A stretch of 49,433 nt of DNA, taken from NCBI GenBank assembly GCA_014238945.1, contig JABAAB010000075.1, positions 1 to 49,433 of the forward strand, in the 5' to 3' direction. Of this stretch, positions 9,565-19,061 are shown one piece after another. Made by a program: the position numbers and the translations under genes. Under the pieces are notes generated by a model, which saw nothing but the letters and a program-made list of their open reading frames with translations, was not told where the DNA came from and searched no databases. Each line of letters starts with the position of its first letter. Position 1 is the first letter of the stretch. Source of the DNA: Lysobacterales bacterium. GTDB taxonomy: Bacteria > Pseudomonadota > Gammaproteobacteria > Xanthomonadales > SZUA-36.

Positions 9565-9720
9565 GACCTACTGAATCTGCAGACCAGATATTGCAGTTTG
9601 AATGGTAATCCCACTTTCCGGGGTTCGCTCTCATCGAGATCATGTTCCCGTGCAATGTCCGGATGTAAAAACTTTGAAATGGTGGATGCCTGTGCTTGCT
9701 TTTGATTTCTCCGGGGAAGT

Positions 9721-11226
9721 TCAGCGCTTGTGCAACCAGCCGGGAAGCAAGGATTGGGGCTCAAAGTCCTCGCCCATTTCCTTCATCCGGATATCCAGAG
9801 CGCTCAATTGCTGAACCAGTTCGCCGGCGCTGTAAGCCGCGAACAGATCGGTCGCACCGCCAATGTGTCTGCCTGCAATGTAAATCTGGGGAATGGTGGG
9901 TGTTCCCAGTTGTTCCAGCAAAACAGCGCGGATTTTACCCCCCATGTCATCGTGCTGGTACTTGACTGAATCAAGGTCAATGGCCAGGTAAGGGATGTCA
10001 AGTTTGGCGAACAGTTTTCGCACCGACCAGCAGAATTCACACCATTCCAACGCGAACAGGACCACCGGTTGCTCGGCATCTGAAGTTACCTGACCAACAA
10101 ATGACAGGGCCCCGGCATCAAGCTGAACTGGAGTCGGCGTTGTTTCCTCCTCGTCGTCAGTTTCATGGCCCGTTGTCGGTGCGTCGAAGCGGTAGTTTGG
10201 TGTTGAACGTGAAATTTCCAGTTCTTCATTGGACATTTCGGCAGTGATGTCATCAAACAGTGGGGTGGACAGGTAACGTTCACCCGTATCCGGCAACATG
10301 CACAGGATGTTGCTGCCTGCTGGTGCTGACTGGGCAATTTCCAGAGCTGCGGTAAAAGTCGCACCGCTAGAGACACCACAAAAGATTCCTTCCTTCAAAG
10401 CAAGTTCATGGGTGAGATGCAGGGCTCTGTCACCGGCAACGGGAAGAATCTGATCCACCAGTTCCAAAGACATCGCATCCTCGGTCAGTTTGGGGATAAA
10501 ATCCGGTGACCAGCCCTGGACCAGGTGGGGGCGGAAATTCGGGTGGCTTTGTGAAGGGCTGCCATCCGCGTCCCGTTGTTGGGCGATGCCACTGCCCAAC
10601 AGTTGGGCATTATCCGGTTCGCAGACAATGATTTTTGTATCCGGGCTCTTCCTTTTCAATACGCGACTGGTACCCTTGAGTGTCCCACCAGTGCCGAAGC
10701 CAGTAACAAAATAATTCAACGGATTGTCCTTGAAACTCTCCAGGATTTCCTCTGCCGTGGTACGTGTATGGGCATCGGCATTGGCTTCATTTTCAAATTG
10801 CCGTACCAGGAACCAACCATGCTCCTGTGCCAGTTCAACCGCCTTGGCCAACATCCCACTGCCCTTTAGCTCAGCAGGTGTCAAAATTACTTTTGCACCC
10901 AGAAACCGGAGGATCTTACGGCGCTCCAGGCTGAAACTTTCAGCCATGGTCAGCACCAGCGGATACCCTTTGACAGCGCAAACCATGGCCAGACCGATGC
11001 CGGTATTTCCACTGGTGGCTTCAATGACGGTCTGCCCCGGCTTCAGGTCGCCACTGGCTTCGGCCGCTTCTATGGTACTGCGGGCCATGCGGTCCTTGAC
11101 CGACCCCATGGGGTTAAAAGCCTCTGCTTTTACGTATAAATTGATACCCGCAGGTGCCAGCTTGTTGATCCTGATAACAGGGGTGTTGCCGATGGTGTCC
11201 AGGATATTGTCGAAAGTTGTGGTCAT
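9721..11226 (-). CDS. Cysteine synthase-glutaredoxin fusion protein
   Basis: A 501-residue, two-domain protein. Residues 1-340 are a PLP-dependent O-acetylserine (or O-phosphoserine/cystathionine-type) sulfhydrylase: Lys44 in GSVKDR is the expected Schiff-base lysine, TSGNTG at 71-76 binds the substrate carboxylate, GTGGT at 178-182 holds the phosphate, and CGVSSGA lies near 283. A polar acidic linker (about 350-372) leads to a glutaredoxin domain (about 375-480) with E-W-C-E-F-C (Cys396 and Cys399), the cis-proline TIP at 444-446 and HIGG at 454-457. The enzyme would make cysteine or transfer sulfur in the cytoplasm, with the glutaredoxin perhaps handling the thiol product or redox control. 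That coupling is inference. Stand-alone CysK is about 310-320 residues, so the Grx part is a true addition. Confidence 0.92.
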   Translation of the reverse strand: MTTTFDNILDTIGNTPVIRINKLAPAGINLYVKAEAFNPMGSVKDRMARSTIEAAEASGDLKPGQTVIEATSGNTGIGLAMVCAVKGYPLVLTMAESFSLERRKILRFLGAKVILTPAELKGSGMLAKAVELAQEHGWFLVRQFENEANADAHTRTTAEEILESFKDNPLNYFVTGFGTGGTLKGTSRVLKRKSPDTKIIVCEPDNAQLLGSGIAQQRDADGSPSQSHPNFRPHLVQGWSPDFIPKLTEDAMSLELVDQILPVAGDRALHLTHELALKEGIFCGVSSGATFTAALEIAQSAPAGSNILCMLPDTGERYLSTPLFDDITAEMSNEELEISRSTPNYRFDAPTTGHETDDEEETTPTPVQLDAGALSFVGQVTSDAEQPVVLFALEWCEFCWSVRKLFAKLDIPYLAIDLDSVKYQHDDMGGKIRAVLLEQLGTPTIPQIYIAGRHIGGATDLFAAYSAGELVQQLSALDIRMKEMGEDFEPQSLLPGWLHKR

Positions 11227-11426
11227 GATTTGCGGGTTCTGATTTTCTGTATTCCGGTGAAGTGAAAAGTATATCCGAAGTCATTGCCAGATTAGTGTCT
11301 GGATTACTAATGGTATTAATGGTTCATGAATTAACTGGCTGGGAACGAGACAGTATCTGTACAATGCATTTCCCTTAATCGTGTACTAACCCCATGACTG
11401 ACATGGACTGAGGAGACATTTGACCG

Positions 11427-12425
11427 GTGATTAACAAGGAATTTCCATTGTGTGAGTTGCACCGTCATCTTGACGGCAGTATCCGCTTGCAAACCATTCT
11501 TGAACTGGCTCAACAGCACGGGATCTCATTACCCGCCAACAGCATCGCGGAACTGGCACCATGGGTGCACATCAATGACAGCGAACCGGGACTGACGGCT
11601 TTTATAGCCCGATTCAAGTATCTGGTGGAAATCCTGGTCGATGCTGATGCCTGCAGACGGGTGGCCTATGAAAATGTTGAAGATGCCGGGAAAGAAGGGA
11701 TTGATTATGTAGAACTCCGCTTCAGTCCCTGGTTCATGGCCGAACGCCATGGTTTGCATCCACAGGAAGTTGTGGAGGCCTGTCTCGATGGTATTGAGGC
11801 AGCGCAACGGGACACGGGTGTCCGGGCCAACGCAATCGGTATATTGAGTCGTCATTATGGCGTTGATGTCTGTGCACGTGAACTGGATGCGATCCTGGCT
11901 TGTCGGGATGGCTTGGTTGCCTTGGATTTGGCAGGTGATGAGGCAGGATTCCCGGCAGAATTATTCGCAACGCATTTTCAACGGGCCAGGGACGCTGGTT
12001 TGCATGTCACTATCCATGCGGGTGAGGCCGACGGGCCACACAGTGTATGGTCGGCAATCAAAAATTTGGGTGCCGAACGAATTGGTCATGGATTTCGATC
12101 CATCGAAGACCCGGCACTGGTGAGTTACCTGGCAGAGCAGGGTGTTGGTCTCGAGAGTTGTCCGACATCCAATTTACACATCAGCGCAGTTGCCTCATAC
12201 GAAACTCATCCAATAAAGCGCCTGGCGGATGAGGGGGTTAAATTCTGTCTGAACACCGATGACCCGGGCATCAGCAACATCGATATCCTGCATGAATACG
12301 AGGTGGCCGCACCAAAAACAGGGCTGAGCCTGGCCCAGATTCGCCAGTCACAGGTCGATGCGTTGGAAATGGCTTTTATGACCGGTACCGAGAAAACTGC
12401 CCTGGTCCGAAATTTCCCTAAATAA
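11427..12425 (+). CDS. add: Adenosine deaminase
   Basis: A GTG start at 11427 with AGGAG at 11411-11415 gives a 332-residue protein of normal length. It has the zinc and catalytic motifs of adenosine deaminase: HRHLDGS with His12 and His14, TIHAGEADG (third zinc His and catalytic Glu), a conserved His in ERIGHGFR, and LNTDDPGIS with the paired aspartates. It converts adenosine or deoxyadenosine to inosine in purine salvage, in the cytoplasm. Related adenine deaminases share the fold, but the S-x-D-D-P form fits adenosine deaminase well. The 3' end overlaps the convergent PhyH-family gene by 8 bp. Confidence 0.93.
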   Translation: MINKEFPLCELHRHLDGSIRLQTILELAQQHGISLPANSIAELAPWVHINDSEPGLTAFIARFKYLVEILVDADACRRVAYENVEDAGKEGIDYVELRFSPWFMAERHGLHPQEVVEACLDGIEAAQRDTGVRANAIGILSRHYGVDVCARELDAILACRDGLVALDLAGDEAGFPAELFATHFQRARDAGLHVTIHAGEADGPHSVWSAIKNLGAERIGHGFRSIEDPALVSYLAEQGVGLESCPTSNLHISAVASYETHPIKRLADEGVKFCLNTDDPGISNIDILHEYEVAAPKTGLSLAQIRQSQVDALEMAFMTGTEKTALVRNFPK

Positions 12426-13272
12426 TGAATTGCCCCAGTTGAGGGCGTTGTATCCAGTTTTTGTCTGACCAGCCGGCCTGTGCCGGAAGAAAATGCATGG
12501 TAAATGCATGACGGGAATGATTCGAACGGTTCTGTGAACTGTAATGCGGCATTCGGCTATGGAACATGACCACACTGCCCTTTGGCACTTCCACGGCCAC
12601 TGCCTCGTCATGGCCAGGCCAGGGTGTCTGGTCAAGAGTCGACAGCCGGCCTTCCCGCTTGTCCCAGTCCACTTCGTATATCTCACGCAAGGCTGAGCGA
12701 TGGCCACCGGGTTGGACCCACAAACAACCGTTGTCCCGGTGTGCGTCTTCTATCGCGATCCAAAGCCCAACCACACCCGGGGACTCTGATATCAGGTAAC
12801 TTGCATCCTGGTGCCAGCGTACCTCACCACCGATCCGTGGTTGCTTGAAAATGTACATGGTCTGCCACAACGAAGGCTCACTGTAACCAATATCTTTCAT
12901 CAGACCCGCAAACAAGGGCTGCCGGCAAAAATGTGTAAACACTGGGTTCAGATCATGCATCGCATGGCCGATCTTATTGATGGCGAGACGTGCAGGTTTC
13001 AGTAGATGGCCACCAGCGTCCAGCGCACCTTCCTCAAGAAAGCAATGAACATTCTGTGCGGAATCAAAAAAATAGTCATCACGGCCGGTATCCCGGTCAT
13101 TGGTGGTAAAAACCGAGCGATGCTTATCGATATCAAAATCATCGACGATTTGCAGTGCCGCATTTTTAAGGTTTTCAATTTCGGTGCCGGAAATGATGTT
13201 TTCCAGCACCAGGTAACCCTCCTGATGAAAGTGCCTTTGCTGCTCATTATCCATTATGGTCGGGGTGGGCAT
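12418..13272 (-). CDS. Phytanoyl-CoA dioxygenase family protein
   Basis: The frame is open for 72 further codons upstream, inside the DUF2182 gene, but the ATG at 13272 (MPTPTIMDNEQQ) gives the usual family N-terminus (F-H-Q-E-G-Y-L-V-L) and a length of 284 residues. The Fe(II)/2-oxoglutarate jelly-roll core shows RWHQDASYL (His and Asp iron ligands) and the distal His in HSRMPHYSSQ, with Arg-containing NHSRHAF for 2-oxoglutarate binding. Members hydroxylate varied small substrates. No pathway partner is evident here, so the substrate is unknown. It starts 14 bp after the stop of the DUF2182 gene and may be co-transcribed. No clear ribosome site precedes 13272; a second ATG lies at 13254. Confidence 0.88.
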   Translation of the reverse strand: MPTPTIMDNEQQRHFHQEGYLVLENIISGTEIENLKNAALQIVDDFDIDKHRSVFTTNDRDTGRDDYFFDSAQNVHCFLEEGALDAGGHLLKPARLAINKIGHAMHDLNPVFTHFCRQPLFAGLMKDIGYSEPSLWQTMYIFKQPRIGGEVRWHQDASYLISESPGVVGLWIAIEDAHRDNGCLWVQPGGHRSALREIYEVDWDKREGRLSTLDQTPWPGHDEAVAVEVPKGSVVMFHSRMPHYSSQNRSNHSRHAFTMHFLPAQAGWSDKNWIQRPQLGQFII

Positions 13273-13286
13273 GGTGTCATTATCGC

Positions 13287-14105
13287 TCAACTTGCAGTGG
13301 CGATTAAAGTGGTTAGTAAAACCGCGCCCCATGCGATGAGTACCACACCCATCATGCGATCGATTCGGGCGCCTGCAGGTAACATTTTTTCGGCCCACAC
13401 ATACACTGCCAGACCCGTGATCCAGTACAGGTTCATCACCCCACCCACGAACAGCAAAACCATCAGGAACCAGCAGCAACCCAGGCAATAGAGACCGTGA
13501 TTCAATCCCATGATCAATGCACCCTTATTGCCGGGTCTGTAGTGCGCACTCAGATATTCAACCGGGCCCCGGCAATGTGCCAGACAGGCGTACTTCCAGG
13601 CTGTAAATTGCCATGCACCCGCCAGCAGTAAAAGCAGGACGGAAAGCAGTGTGCTGGAACTCTTCAGCACACCGGAGATCAGTTCTGCATGCTGCAGCAG
13701 CCATTGGATACCGACCGCGAGCGCACTGAAGCCAGCCCATGCCAGTAGGTATCCTGTTGCAAAAGACAGGGTGCTGCCATAGGGAGGCCGAGTGTTGTTT
13801 GAACGCCGGTTAAGTGCTGCCGCGAGCAGGATCACCGGTGTGGTACTGGGCAGCATCATCGCGATCATCATGATCCACCACATAAAAAACATCAGTACCA
13901 CATAGTTGGAATCCCAGGCAGCCAGGGTGGACATGTCCATGTCCATCAAAGTGTGCCGGGTCATTTCAAAACCACTCATACCCATACCGGCGCCAGCTAG
14001 AACATATCCCCATGAAAGACAGACAACCAAAACCAGCGCAACAGCAACAACCAGTCGGTCCCGCCGAAGCAGAGACTCGATGGAACGTGACAGGTTCACA
14101 GACAT
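13287..14105 (-). CDS. DUF2182 metal-binding integral membrane protein
   Basis: A 272-residue protein with about six to seven membrane segments. The sequence MFFMWWIMMIAMMLPSTTP and the downstream GLYCLGCCWFLM segment are hallmark stretches of the DUF2182 (COG5486, predicted metal-binding membrane protein) family. Met- and His-rich HTLMDMDMS near residue 47 and the Cys pairs could coordinate a metal such as copper; this is inference. The molecular role is not established. It is followed closely by the PhyH-family gene on the same strand. Confidence 0.87.
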   Translation of the reverse strand: MSVNLSRSIESLLRRDRLVVAVALVLVVCLSWGYVLAGAGMGMSGFEMTRHTLMDMDMSTLAAWDSNYVVLMFFMWWIMMIAMMLPSTTPVILLAAALNRRSNNTRPPYGSTLSFATGYLLAWAGFSALAVGIQWLLQHAELISGVLKSSSTLLSVLLLLLAGAWQFTAWKYACLAHCRGPVEYLSAHYRPGNKGALIMGLNHGLYCLGCCWFLMVLLFVGGVMNLYWITGLAVYVWAEKMLPAGARIDRMMGVVLIAWGAVLLTTLIATAS

Positions 14106-14154
14106 GTCGTAACAACCAGGGTAAGCAGGTCAGGTCCTTTAAGTGGCAAAAAAG

Positions 14155-15018
14155 TCAGATTTTCAGATAGTGGTCGAAAAAACTGATGGTTCGCTGCCAG
14201 GACAGTTTTGCCGCGACTTCGTTGTAGCGGGCCTGGCTGGTGTCGTTGTGAAACCCGTGACCCGTGCCCGGGTATTTATGCAGGCTGTAGGGCACATCGT
14301 TGGCATCCAGTGCCGCCCTGAAATCGGGAATCATGGCATTGACCCGCTGATCATTACCGGCGTAGTTCATCATCAGTGGAACGTTCACCCGGGCAGTGTC
14401 CTCGGCGCTGAGCGCCCGTCCGTAGTAGAGTACGCTGGCGTCGGTACCGGGGTCTGCAATGGCGCATTGCAGTGAGACACCACCACCATAACAAAATCCC
14501 ACTGAACCGGTTTTGCCGTTGCAATCATCACGGGTTTTCAGATAATCCACAGCGGAGATGACGTCTGCGGTAATGGTCATGGTGTCGGCTTGACGAAACT
14601 TGTCCCGGGCGGCCTCCTGGTCCTCGGGTGCACCACCCACGAATGAGAGCCCATCCGGGGCGATGGCAATGTAACCTGCCAGCGCGGCGCGTCGTGCGAC
14701 ATCTTCTATATGTGCATTAAGCCCCCGGTTTTCATGGATGACGAGTACGCCGGGTAACTTTGCGGTAGTTCCGGCTGGTCTTGCAAAGTAGGTCCGTACC
14801 TGTCCAAAACTGCCTTCATAAGAAGCATATCCCTGTTGCAAACGTGGGTCAGTTGGCTCTATCTGCTGTCCCTGAGCAAAGTTGGGTTCTACCAGTGCCA
14901 ATACAGCGTTGGCTGCAGTCACGCTGCCACCGAGGCCGACCAATTGTTTCAGAAAAGAACGCCGTGGCATATCACCATGAATGTAGTCGTTGTACAGGTT
15001 GACCACCTTGGGATCCAT
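14155..15018 (-). CDS. Tat-exported dienelactone hydrolase family protein
   Basis: The start at 15018 is preferred over 15063 because a GAGGA site precedes it. The 287-residue product carries RR at 19-20 in PRRSFLKQL followed by a mild hydrophobic stretch, the pattern of a twin-arginine signal with a 15-residue polar leader. The hydrolase domain shows HENRGL near 95, the nucleophile elbow GFCYGGG with Cys176, YAGNDQRVN with the acid, and GHGFHND with the catalytic His. The family cleaves dienelactones and related esters or lactones. Many Tat-exported members sit in gammaproteobacterial genomes without aromatic-degradation genes, as here, so substrate is open. The following intergenic DNA contains nothing distinctive. 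Confidence 0.9.
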   Translation of the reverse strand: MDPKVVNLYNDYIHGDMPRRSFLKQLVGLGGSVTAANAVLALVEPNFAQGQQIEPTDPRLQQGYASYEGSFGQVRTYFARPAGTTAKLPGVLVIHENRGLNAHIEDVARRAALAGYIAIAPDGLSFVGGAPEDQEAARDKFRQADTMTITADVISAVDYLKTRDDCNGKTGSVGFCYGGGVSLQCAIADPGTDASVLYYGRALSAEDTARVNVPLMMNYAGNDQRVNAMIPDFRAALDANDVPYSLHKYPGTGHGFHNDTSQARYNEVAAKLSWQRTISFFDHYLKI

Positions 15019-15126
15019 TTTTTTCCTCGGGCCTATGTGGGTTGATGTTTGTATTGACGCCAACCCAAGTATAAGACATATCGGCCAAACTATTGCCTCG
15101 TACGGGACCGGGGCAAAAGGTTTGTG

Positions 15127-17613
15127 TCAGGCCGCCCGTAAAACACCTACCGGCGAGTGTGTGATCACACGCCAGGTGGCCAGCAATCCACTGATCCCCA
15201 CGAACAACATACCCAGTACCGGACCTGAAACCCACAACAGTGGGCTGAAGTGAAACTCGAGTTCGTATACGTTGACCGCGAGATGCCAGGCAGCGAGGCT
15301 GGCACCGCTGGATGCCAACAGACCGGCCAGCAGACCGATGGCGATGAATTCCACCGCAACACCCGACAGGACCCGGTTTCGGGATGCCCCCAGCGTGCGC
15401 AATATGGCGCTCTCAAAACTGCGTTCATCCAGACTGGACTGAACCGCTGCCCACAACACGGCCAGACCGGCAAACAGGGTGAACAGAAACACCGCCTGAA
15501 CGGCAAGTGAGGCCTTGTCCATCACATCACGCACCTGGGAGAGCGTTGCATCCAGGTCGATCACCGTAACGCTGGGGAACTCTTTCATCAGGCCGATGAC
15601 CTTTTTGGCATCCTCGTCCGCCGCGTAAAGCGCAGAAATGTAACTGGCTGGAAAACCCTCCAGCGCGGTCGGTGAGAAGACCATAAAGAAATTGGGCCGG
15701 AAGGTGTCCCATTCGACCGTTCTGAAGCTGGTTACGGTGGCACTGACCGGCTCACCTGCAATATCAAAACTGATTTCATCACCAATGTGCACACCCAGTT
15801 CACGGCCAAAATCGACCTCAACTGAAATCTCATGCTGGCCGGTACCGGGCTGCCACCATTCACCTTCGGTCAGTTGATTCCCGGACTGTATCTGGTCCGA
15901 AAAACTGAGATTGGATTCCCGCTTTGCCCAGCGCTCACCCTGTGGGTTCTCGAAGCTGATCTGGTTTACATCCTCACCGTTGATGGCGGTCATACGGGCA
16001 CGGACCATGGGCACAAAACGGGGCACCTCCAGGCCCTGATCGGCCAGGTATTGCTGCATTTGTGGAACCTCGTGTGGCTGGATATTGATCAGGAACTGGT
16101 TGGGTGCGTCGGCCGGCAGGCTGCTGCGCCAGGTCTCCATCAGGTCGTTTCGGACCAGTGTCAGTAAAATCAATACCATCAGGCCAAGACCGAAGGCCAC
16201 CACCTGAACTATGCTTTCCCGTCCCCTGCGGCTCAGGTTGGCGAGACCATAGCGCCAGGCCACACCTGCGACCCCACGGAAACGTCCGGTGACCTTGACC
16301 AGTACCCATCCGGCCAGACCAAGTACCGCAAAGGTTCCTGCAGCTCCCACAGCTATGCCGAGTACCAATGGGAAATCCCGGATCATCCATTGCAAAAGTG
16401 CCAGCACGGCGAAAATTCCTGCAAGGTAACTGATTCCATATCGCATCGGCGGTGGGTCAACATCCTGTCGAAGCACTCTCAAAACCGGGGTTTTTCCCAT
16501 CTGTATCAAATCGGGCAAGGCAAAACCACACAGGATGAAAAATGCTGTGACCAGGCCAAGCAGGGCAGGGGATGTGCCCGGTGCAGGCAATTCCTGGTTG
16601 ATCAGGTCACGGGCCAGCCAGGCCAGCACTTCTTGAGACCCGTATCCGAGCACGATGCCGATAATGGCACCTGTCAGGGTGAGCATCACCAACTGGAGTA
16701 AATTCAACTTGAGTATCAGGCTCTGCTGGGACCCGAGACACTTCAGCAGTGCAATCCTGTCGCGATGGCGTATTGCGTAACGTCTCGCGGCCATGGCTAC
16801 AGCCACCGCGGCCAGCAATACACTGACCAGTGAAGCGAGGTTCAGAAACCGGCCTGAACGGTCCATGGCGGAACGGATCTGCGGATTGGCGTCTGCTATG
16901 TCGCTGAGTTGTTCTCCGTCGGTGAGCAGTGCTTCCAGTTCCGGTTTAAACTCTGAAATGACCTCGCGTGGCCCGGCGATCAACGTGCGGTAACTGACCC
17001 GGCTTCCGGGTTGAATCAATGCTGTGTCTGCAAGGTCTTCCATGTTGATCAGCAGGGTAGGTGCAAGGTCCACGAACCGCCAGCCCTGGTCGGGTCTGAA
17101 ATCAAGCACCCGTGTAATGGTCAGCTGTGCTTCACCCACCATGATGGTGGTGCCGGTGTCGGTTCCCAGTCTCGCCAAAAGACGAGTGGTGGCCCAGGCT
17201 TCTCCGGGTCCGGGTATGTCATCGGTTTCTATGGCAGGCGCCAGCAGTTGGGGTGAAATTTTTAGTCTGCCTCGCAAGGGATAGCCACCGGTGACCGCGC
17301 GCAATGCTGACAGTGTGTTGCTTTGACCTGCAAAGACCACGCTGGGCATCGATATCATGGAGGCAGTTTGCAGACCTGCCTGTTGGGCCATGTCGATATA
17401 CGATTCCGGCAATGGCTGGCTGGAGCCCAAACGCAGGTCAGACGCCAGTGACTCCGCAGCACGAAGCTCGACGGCGTGACCGACACGGTCGGTCAGGAAT
17501 GCCACAGCTGTTAGGGAAGTAACCGCAATGATCAGCGCAATACCCAGTACCGTCAGTTCACCGGACCTCCAGTCCCTCATAAGCAGACGCCATGCCAGTG
17601 TCAGAGGTCTCAT
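15127..17613 (-). CDS. ybbP: ABC transporter permease, FtsX/YbbP type
   Basis: An 828-residue protein with an N-terminal membrane helix (about 16-38), a large periplasmic region, a central block of membrane helices (about 255-475), a second periplasmic region and three C-terminal helices carrying the FtsX-type permease domain. This duplicated layout is typical of YbbP. Its ATG overlaps the TGA of the ATPase gene by four bases (ATGA), so the two are translationally coupled. In E. coli the same trio ybbA-ybbP-tesA is adjacent and the lipase/thioesterase TesA is periplasmic. The likely job is moving or extracting hydrophobic molecules at the inner membrane for TesA; this is inferred from the conserved neighbourhood. 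Confidence 0.92.
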   Translation of the reverse strand: MRPLTLAWRLLMRDWRSGELTVLGIALIIAVTSLTAVAFLTDRVGHAVELRAAESLASDLRLGSSQPLPESYIDMAQQAGLQTASMISMPSVVFAGQSNTLSALRAVTGGYPLRGRLKISPQLLAPAIETDDIPGPGEAWATTRLLARLGTDTGTTIMVGEAQLTITRVLDFRPDQGWRFVDLAPTLLINMEDLADTALIQPGSRVSYRTLIAGPREVISEFKPELEALLTDGEQLSDIADANPQIRSAMDRSGRFLNLASLVSVLLAAVAVAMAARRYAIRHRDRIALLKCLGSQQSLILKLNLLQLVMLTLTGAIIGIVLGYGSQEVLAWLARDLINQELPAPGTSPALLGLVTAFFILCGFALPDLIQMGKTPVLRVLRQDVDPPPMRYGISYLAGIFAVLALLQWMIRDFPLVLGIAVGAAGTFAVLGLAGWVLVKVTGRFRGVAGVAWRYGLANLSRRGRESIVQVVAFGLGLMVLILLTLVRNDLMETWRSSLPADAPNQFLINIQPHEVPQMQQYLADQGLEVPRFVPMVRARMTAINGEDVNQISFENPQGERWAKRESNLSFSDQIQSGNQLTEGEWWQPGTGQHEISVEVDFGRELGVHIGDEISFDIAGEPVSATVTSFRTVEWDTFRPNFFMVFSPTALEGFPASYISALYAADEDAKKVIGLMKEFPSVTVIDLDATLSQVRDVMDKASLAVQAVFLFTLFAGLAVLWAAVQSSLDERSFESAILRTLGASRNRVLSGVAVEFIAIGLLAGLLASSGASLAAWHLAVNVYELEFHFSPLLWVSGPVLGMLFVGISGLLATWRVITHSPVGVLRAA

Positions 17614-18329
17614 GCCGGGGCTTCCCCGACCGCGTGTGGTGTATGAATTTGTTCATTGCTGATCCGCCCTGCCTCCATCTGTATGGCCCGGTCACATCGG
17701 TCTGCCAATCCCAGGTCATGACTGACCAATACCAGGGTTGTACCGTATTCGCGATTCATACGAAACAGGATATCGATGATGGTCTCACCGGTTTTATAAT
17801 CCAGGTTACCGGTAGGCTCATCGGCAAACAGGACTGTGGGCCGCACTACATAGGCTCTTGCGATCGCCACCCGTTGTTTCTCACCACCCGACAACTGTCT
17901 GGGGTAGTGGCCCGCACGTTCAGCCAGACCCACATTGTGCAATGCCCGCATGGCTACTTCCCGCGGCTGTTCGTGGCTGGCCAGTTCCAGTGGCAGCATA
18001 ATGTTTTCCAGTGCGGTCAGCGATGGAATCAGGTGAAAGGACTGGAACACGAAACCCACCTCATTTGCGCGAAGTGCGGCACGTCCGTCCTCATCCAGTG
18101 CTGTCAGTTCATGTGGTCCCAGCCAAACCTTGCCCGAGCTGGGCAGATCAAGTCCAGCCAGCAAACCCAGCAGGGTTGACTTGCCGGCACCGGAGGCTCC
18201 GGTGATGGCAATTCTCTCACCGGGACTGACTTGCAGGCTGACCTGGTCTAGTATGGTCAGCATGCCTTCGGGGCTGGTGACAATTTTGCTTAGTTTTTCT
18301 GCTTTGAGTGCAAATTCTGGGGTATTCAT
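17610..18329 (-). CDS. ybbA: ABC transporter ATP-binding protein, YbbA type
   Basis: From the ATG at 18329 the product has 239 residues, matching the family. It shows Walker A GASGAGKST, the signature LSGGEKQRVAIARA, Walker B VLFADEPTG and the switch His in LVSHD. It belongs to the LolD/MacB/FtsE group of ATPases and powers the YbbP permease. The frame is open to an ATG at 18383, but using it would overlap tesA by 56 bp, and neither start has a clear ribosome site. With the 18329 start, its ATG and the tesA ATG share two bases on opposite strands. Confidence 0.93.
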   Translation of the reverse strand: MNTPEFALKAEKLSKIVTSPEGMLTILDQVSLQVSPGERIAITGASGAGKSTLLGLLAGLDLPSSGKVWLGPHELTALDEDGRAALRANEVGFVFQSFHLIPSLTALENIMLPLELASHEQPREVAMRALHNVGLAERAGHYPRQLSGGEKQRVAIARAYVVRPTVLFADEPTGNLDYKTGETIIDILFRMNREYGTTLVLVSHDLGLADRCDRAIQMEAGRISNEQIHTPHAVGEAPA

Positions 18330-18951
18330 GAGAGTTATTTTATCGCTTTTGTTGTCGGTTTTTTGTTTTATCCCTTCGGCCATAATAGCATCCGATGCAC
18401 CCTACCTGTTGGTGCTGGGGGATAGTCTGAGTGCAGGATATGGTATGGATCGTGAGCAGTCCTGGGTCTCCCTGCTTGAAATCCGCCTGCAAAACACTGG
18501 CCATGATTTTCAAATTCTGAATTCAAGTATTTCCGGCGATACGACCCAGGGTGGAATCGCCCGTCTTGATCGCCTGCTGAATCGTTACCAACCAGAGTTC
18601 GTCATCATTGAACTCGGTGGCAATGACGGTCTGCGGGGTATTGATATCGACATTACCCGGCAAAACCTGACGCACATGATTCAGCAAAGCCAGGCACGGG
18701 GGGCAGAGGTCTTAATTGCAGGAATCAAGCTCCCGCCAAATTATGGTTCCGCCTACACCGACCAGTTTGAATCCATCTATGCTGATCTTGCCCGTGAGTA
18801 CAGTGTAATGCATGTGCCATTTTTCATGCAGAACGTTGCTTTTAATCCGGAACTGATGCAGGCCGACGGAATCCATCCCAACGTACAGGGGCAACCGGTC
18901 CTGTTGGAAAATGTATGGCAGGTGCTGCAACCTGTGCTTGACGCGAAGTGA
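18328..18951 (+). CDS. tesA: Periplasmic acyl-CoA thioesterase I / arylesterase TesA
   Basis: The 207-residue product begins with a signal peptide (hydrophobic core 3-20, cleavage near IIAS-DAP). The GDSL nucleophile block GDSLSAGYGM places the catalytic serine at residue 33, the block with oxyanion Asn reads ELGGNDGLRG, and the Asp/His dyad is in DGIHPNVQG. TesA hydrolyses acyl thioesters and esters in the periplasm. The ribosome site (GGGG at 18319-18322) lies within the first codons of the divergent ybbA gene. Length and motifs match E. coli TesA. Confidence 0.95.
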   Translation: MRVILSLLLSVFCFIPSAIIASDAPYLLVLGDSLSAGYGMDREQSWVSLLEIRLQNTGHDFQILNSSISGDTTQGGIARLDRLLNRYQPEFVIIELGGNDGLRGIDIDITRQNLTHMIQQSQARGAEVLIAGIKLPPNYGSAYTDQFESIYADLAREYSVMHVPFFMQNVAFNPELMQADGIHPNVQGQPVLLENVWQVLQPVLDAK

Positions 18952-19061
18952 TCCGGGATTCATTACAGGTAAAATTCAACTGGGAATCCAGCGGATGAAT
19001 TCACAACGATTGACTGTTTTTTAGTATCATTTATCCAACTTCCGATCAATGGAGATTTGCA

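Noticed and set aside
13273-13488. N-terminal extension of the PhyH-family gene to 13488
   Set aside because: It lies inside the DUF2182 coding region, is not similar to the family, and the normal N-terminus begins at 13272.
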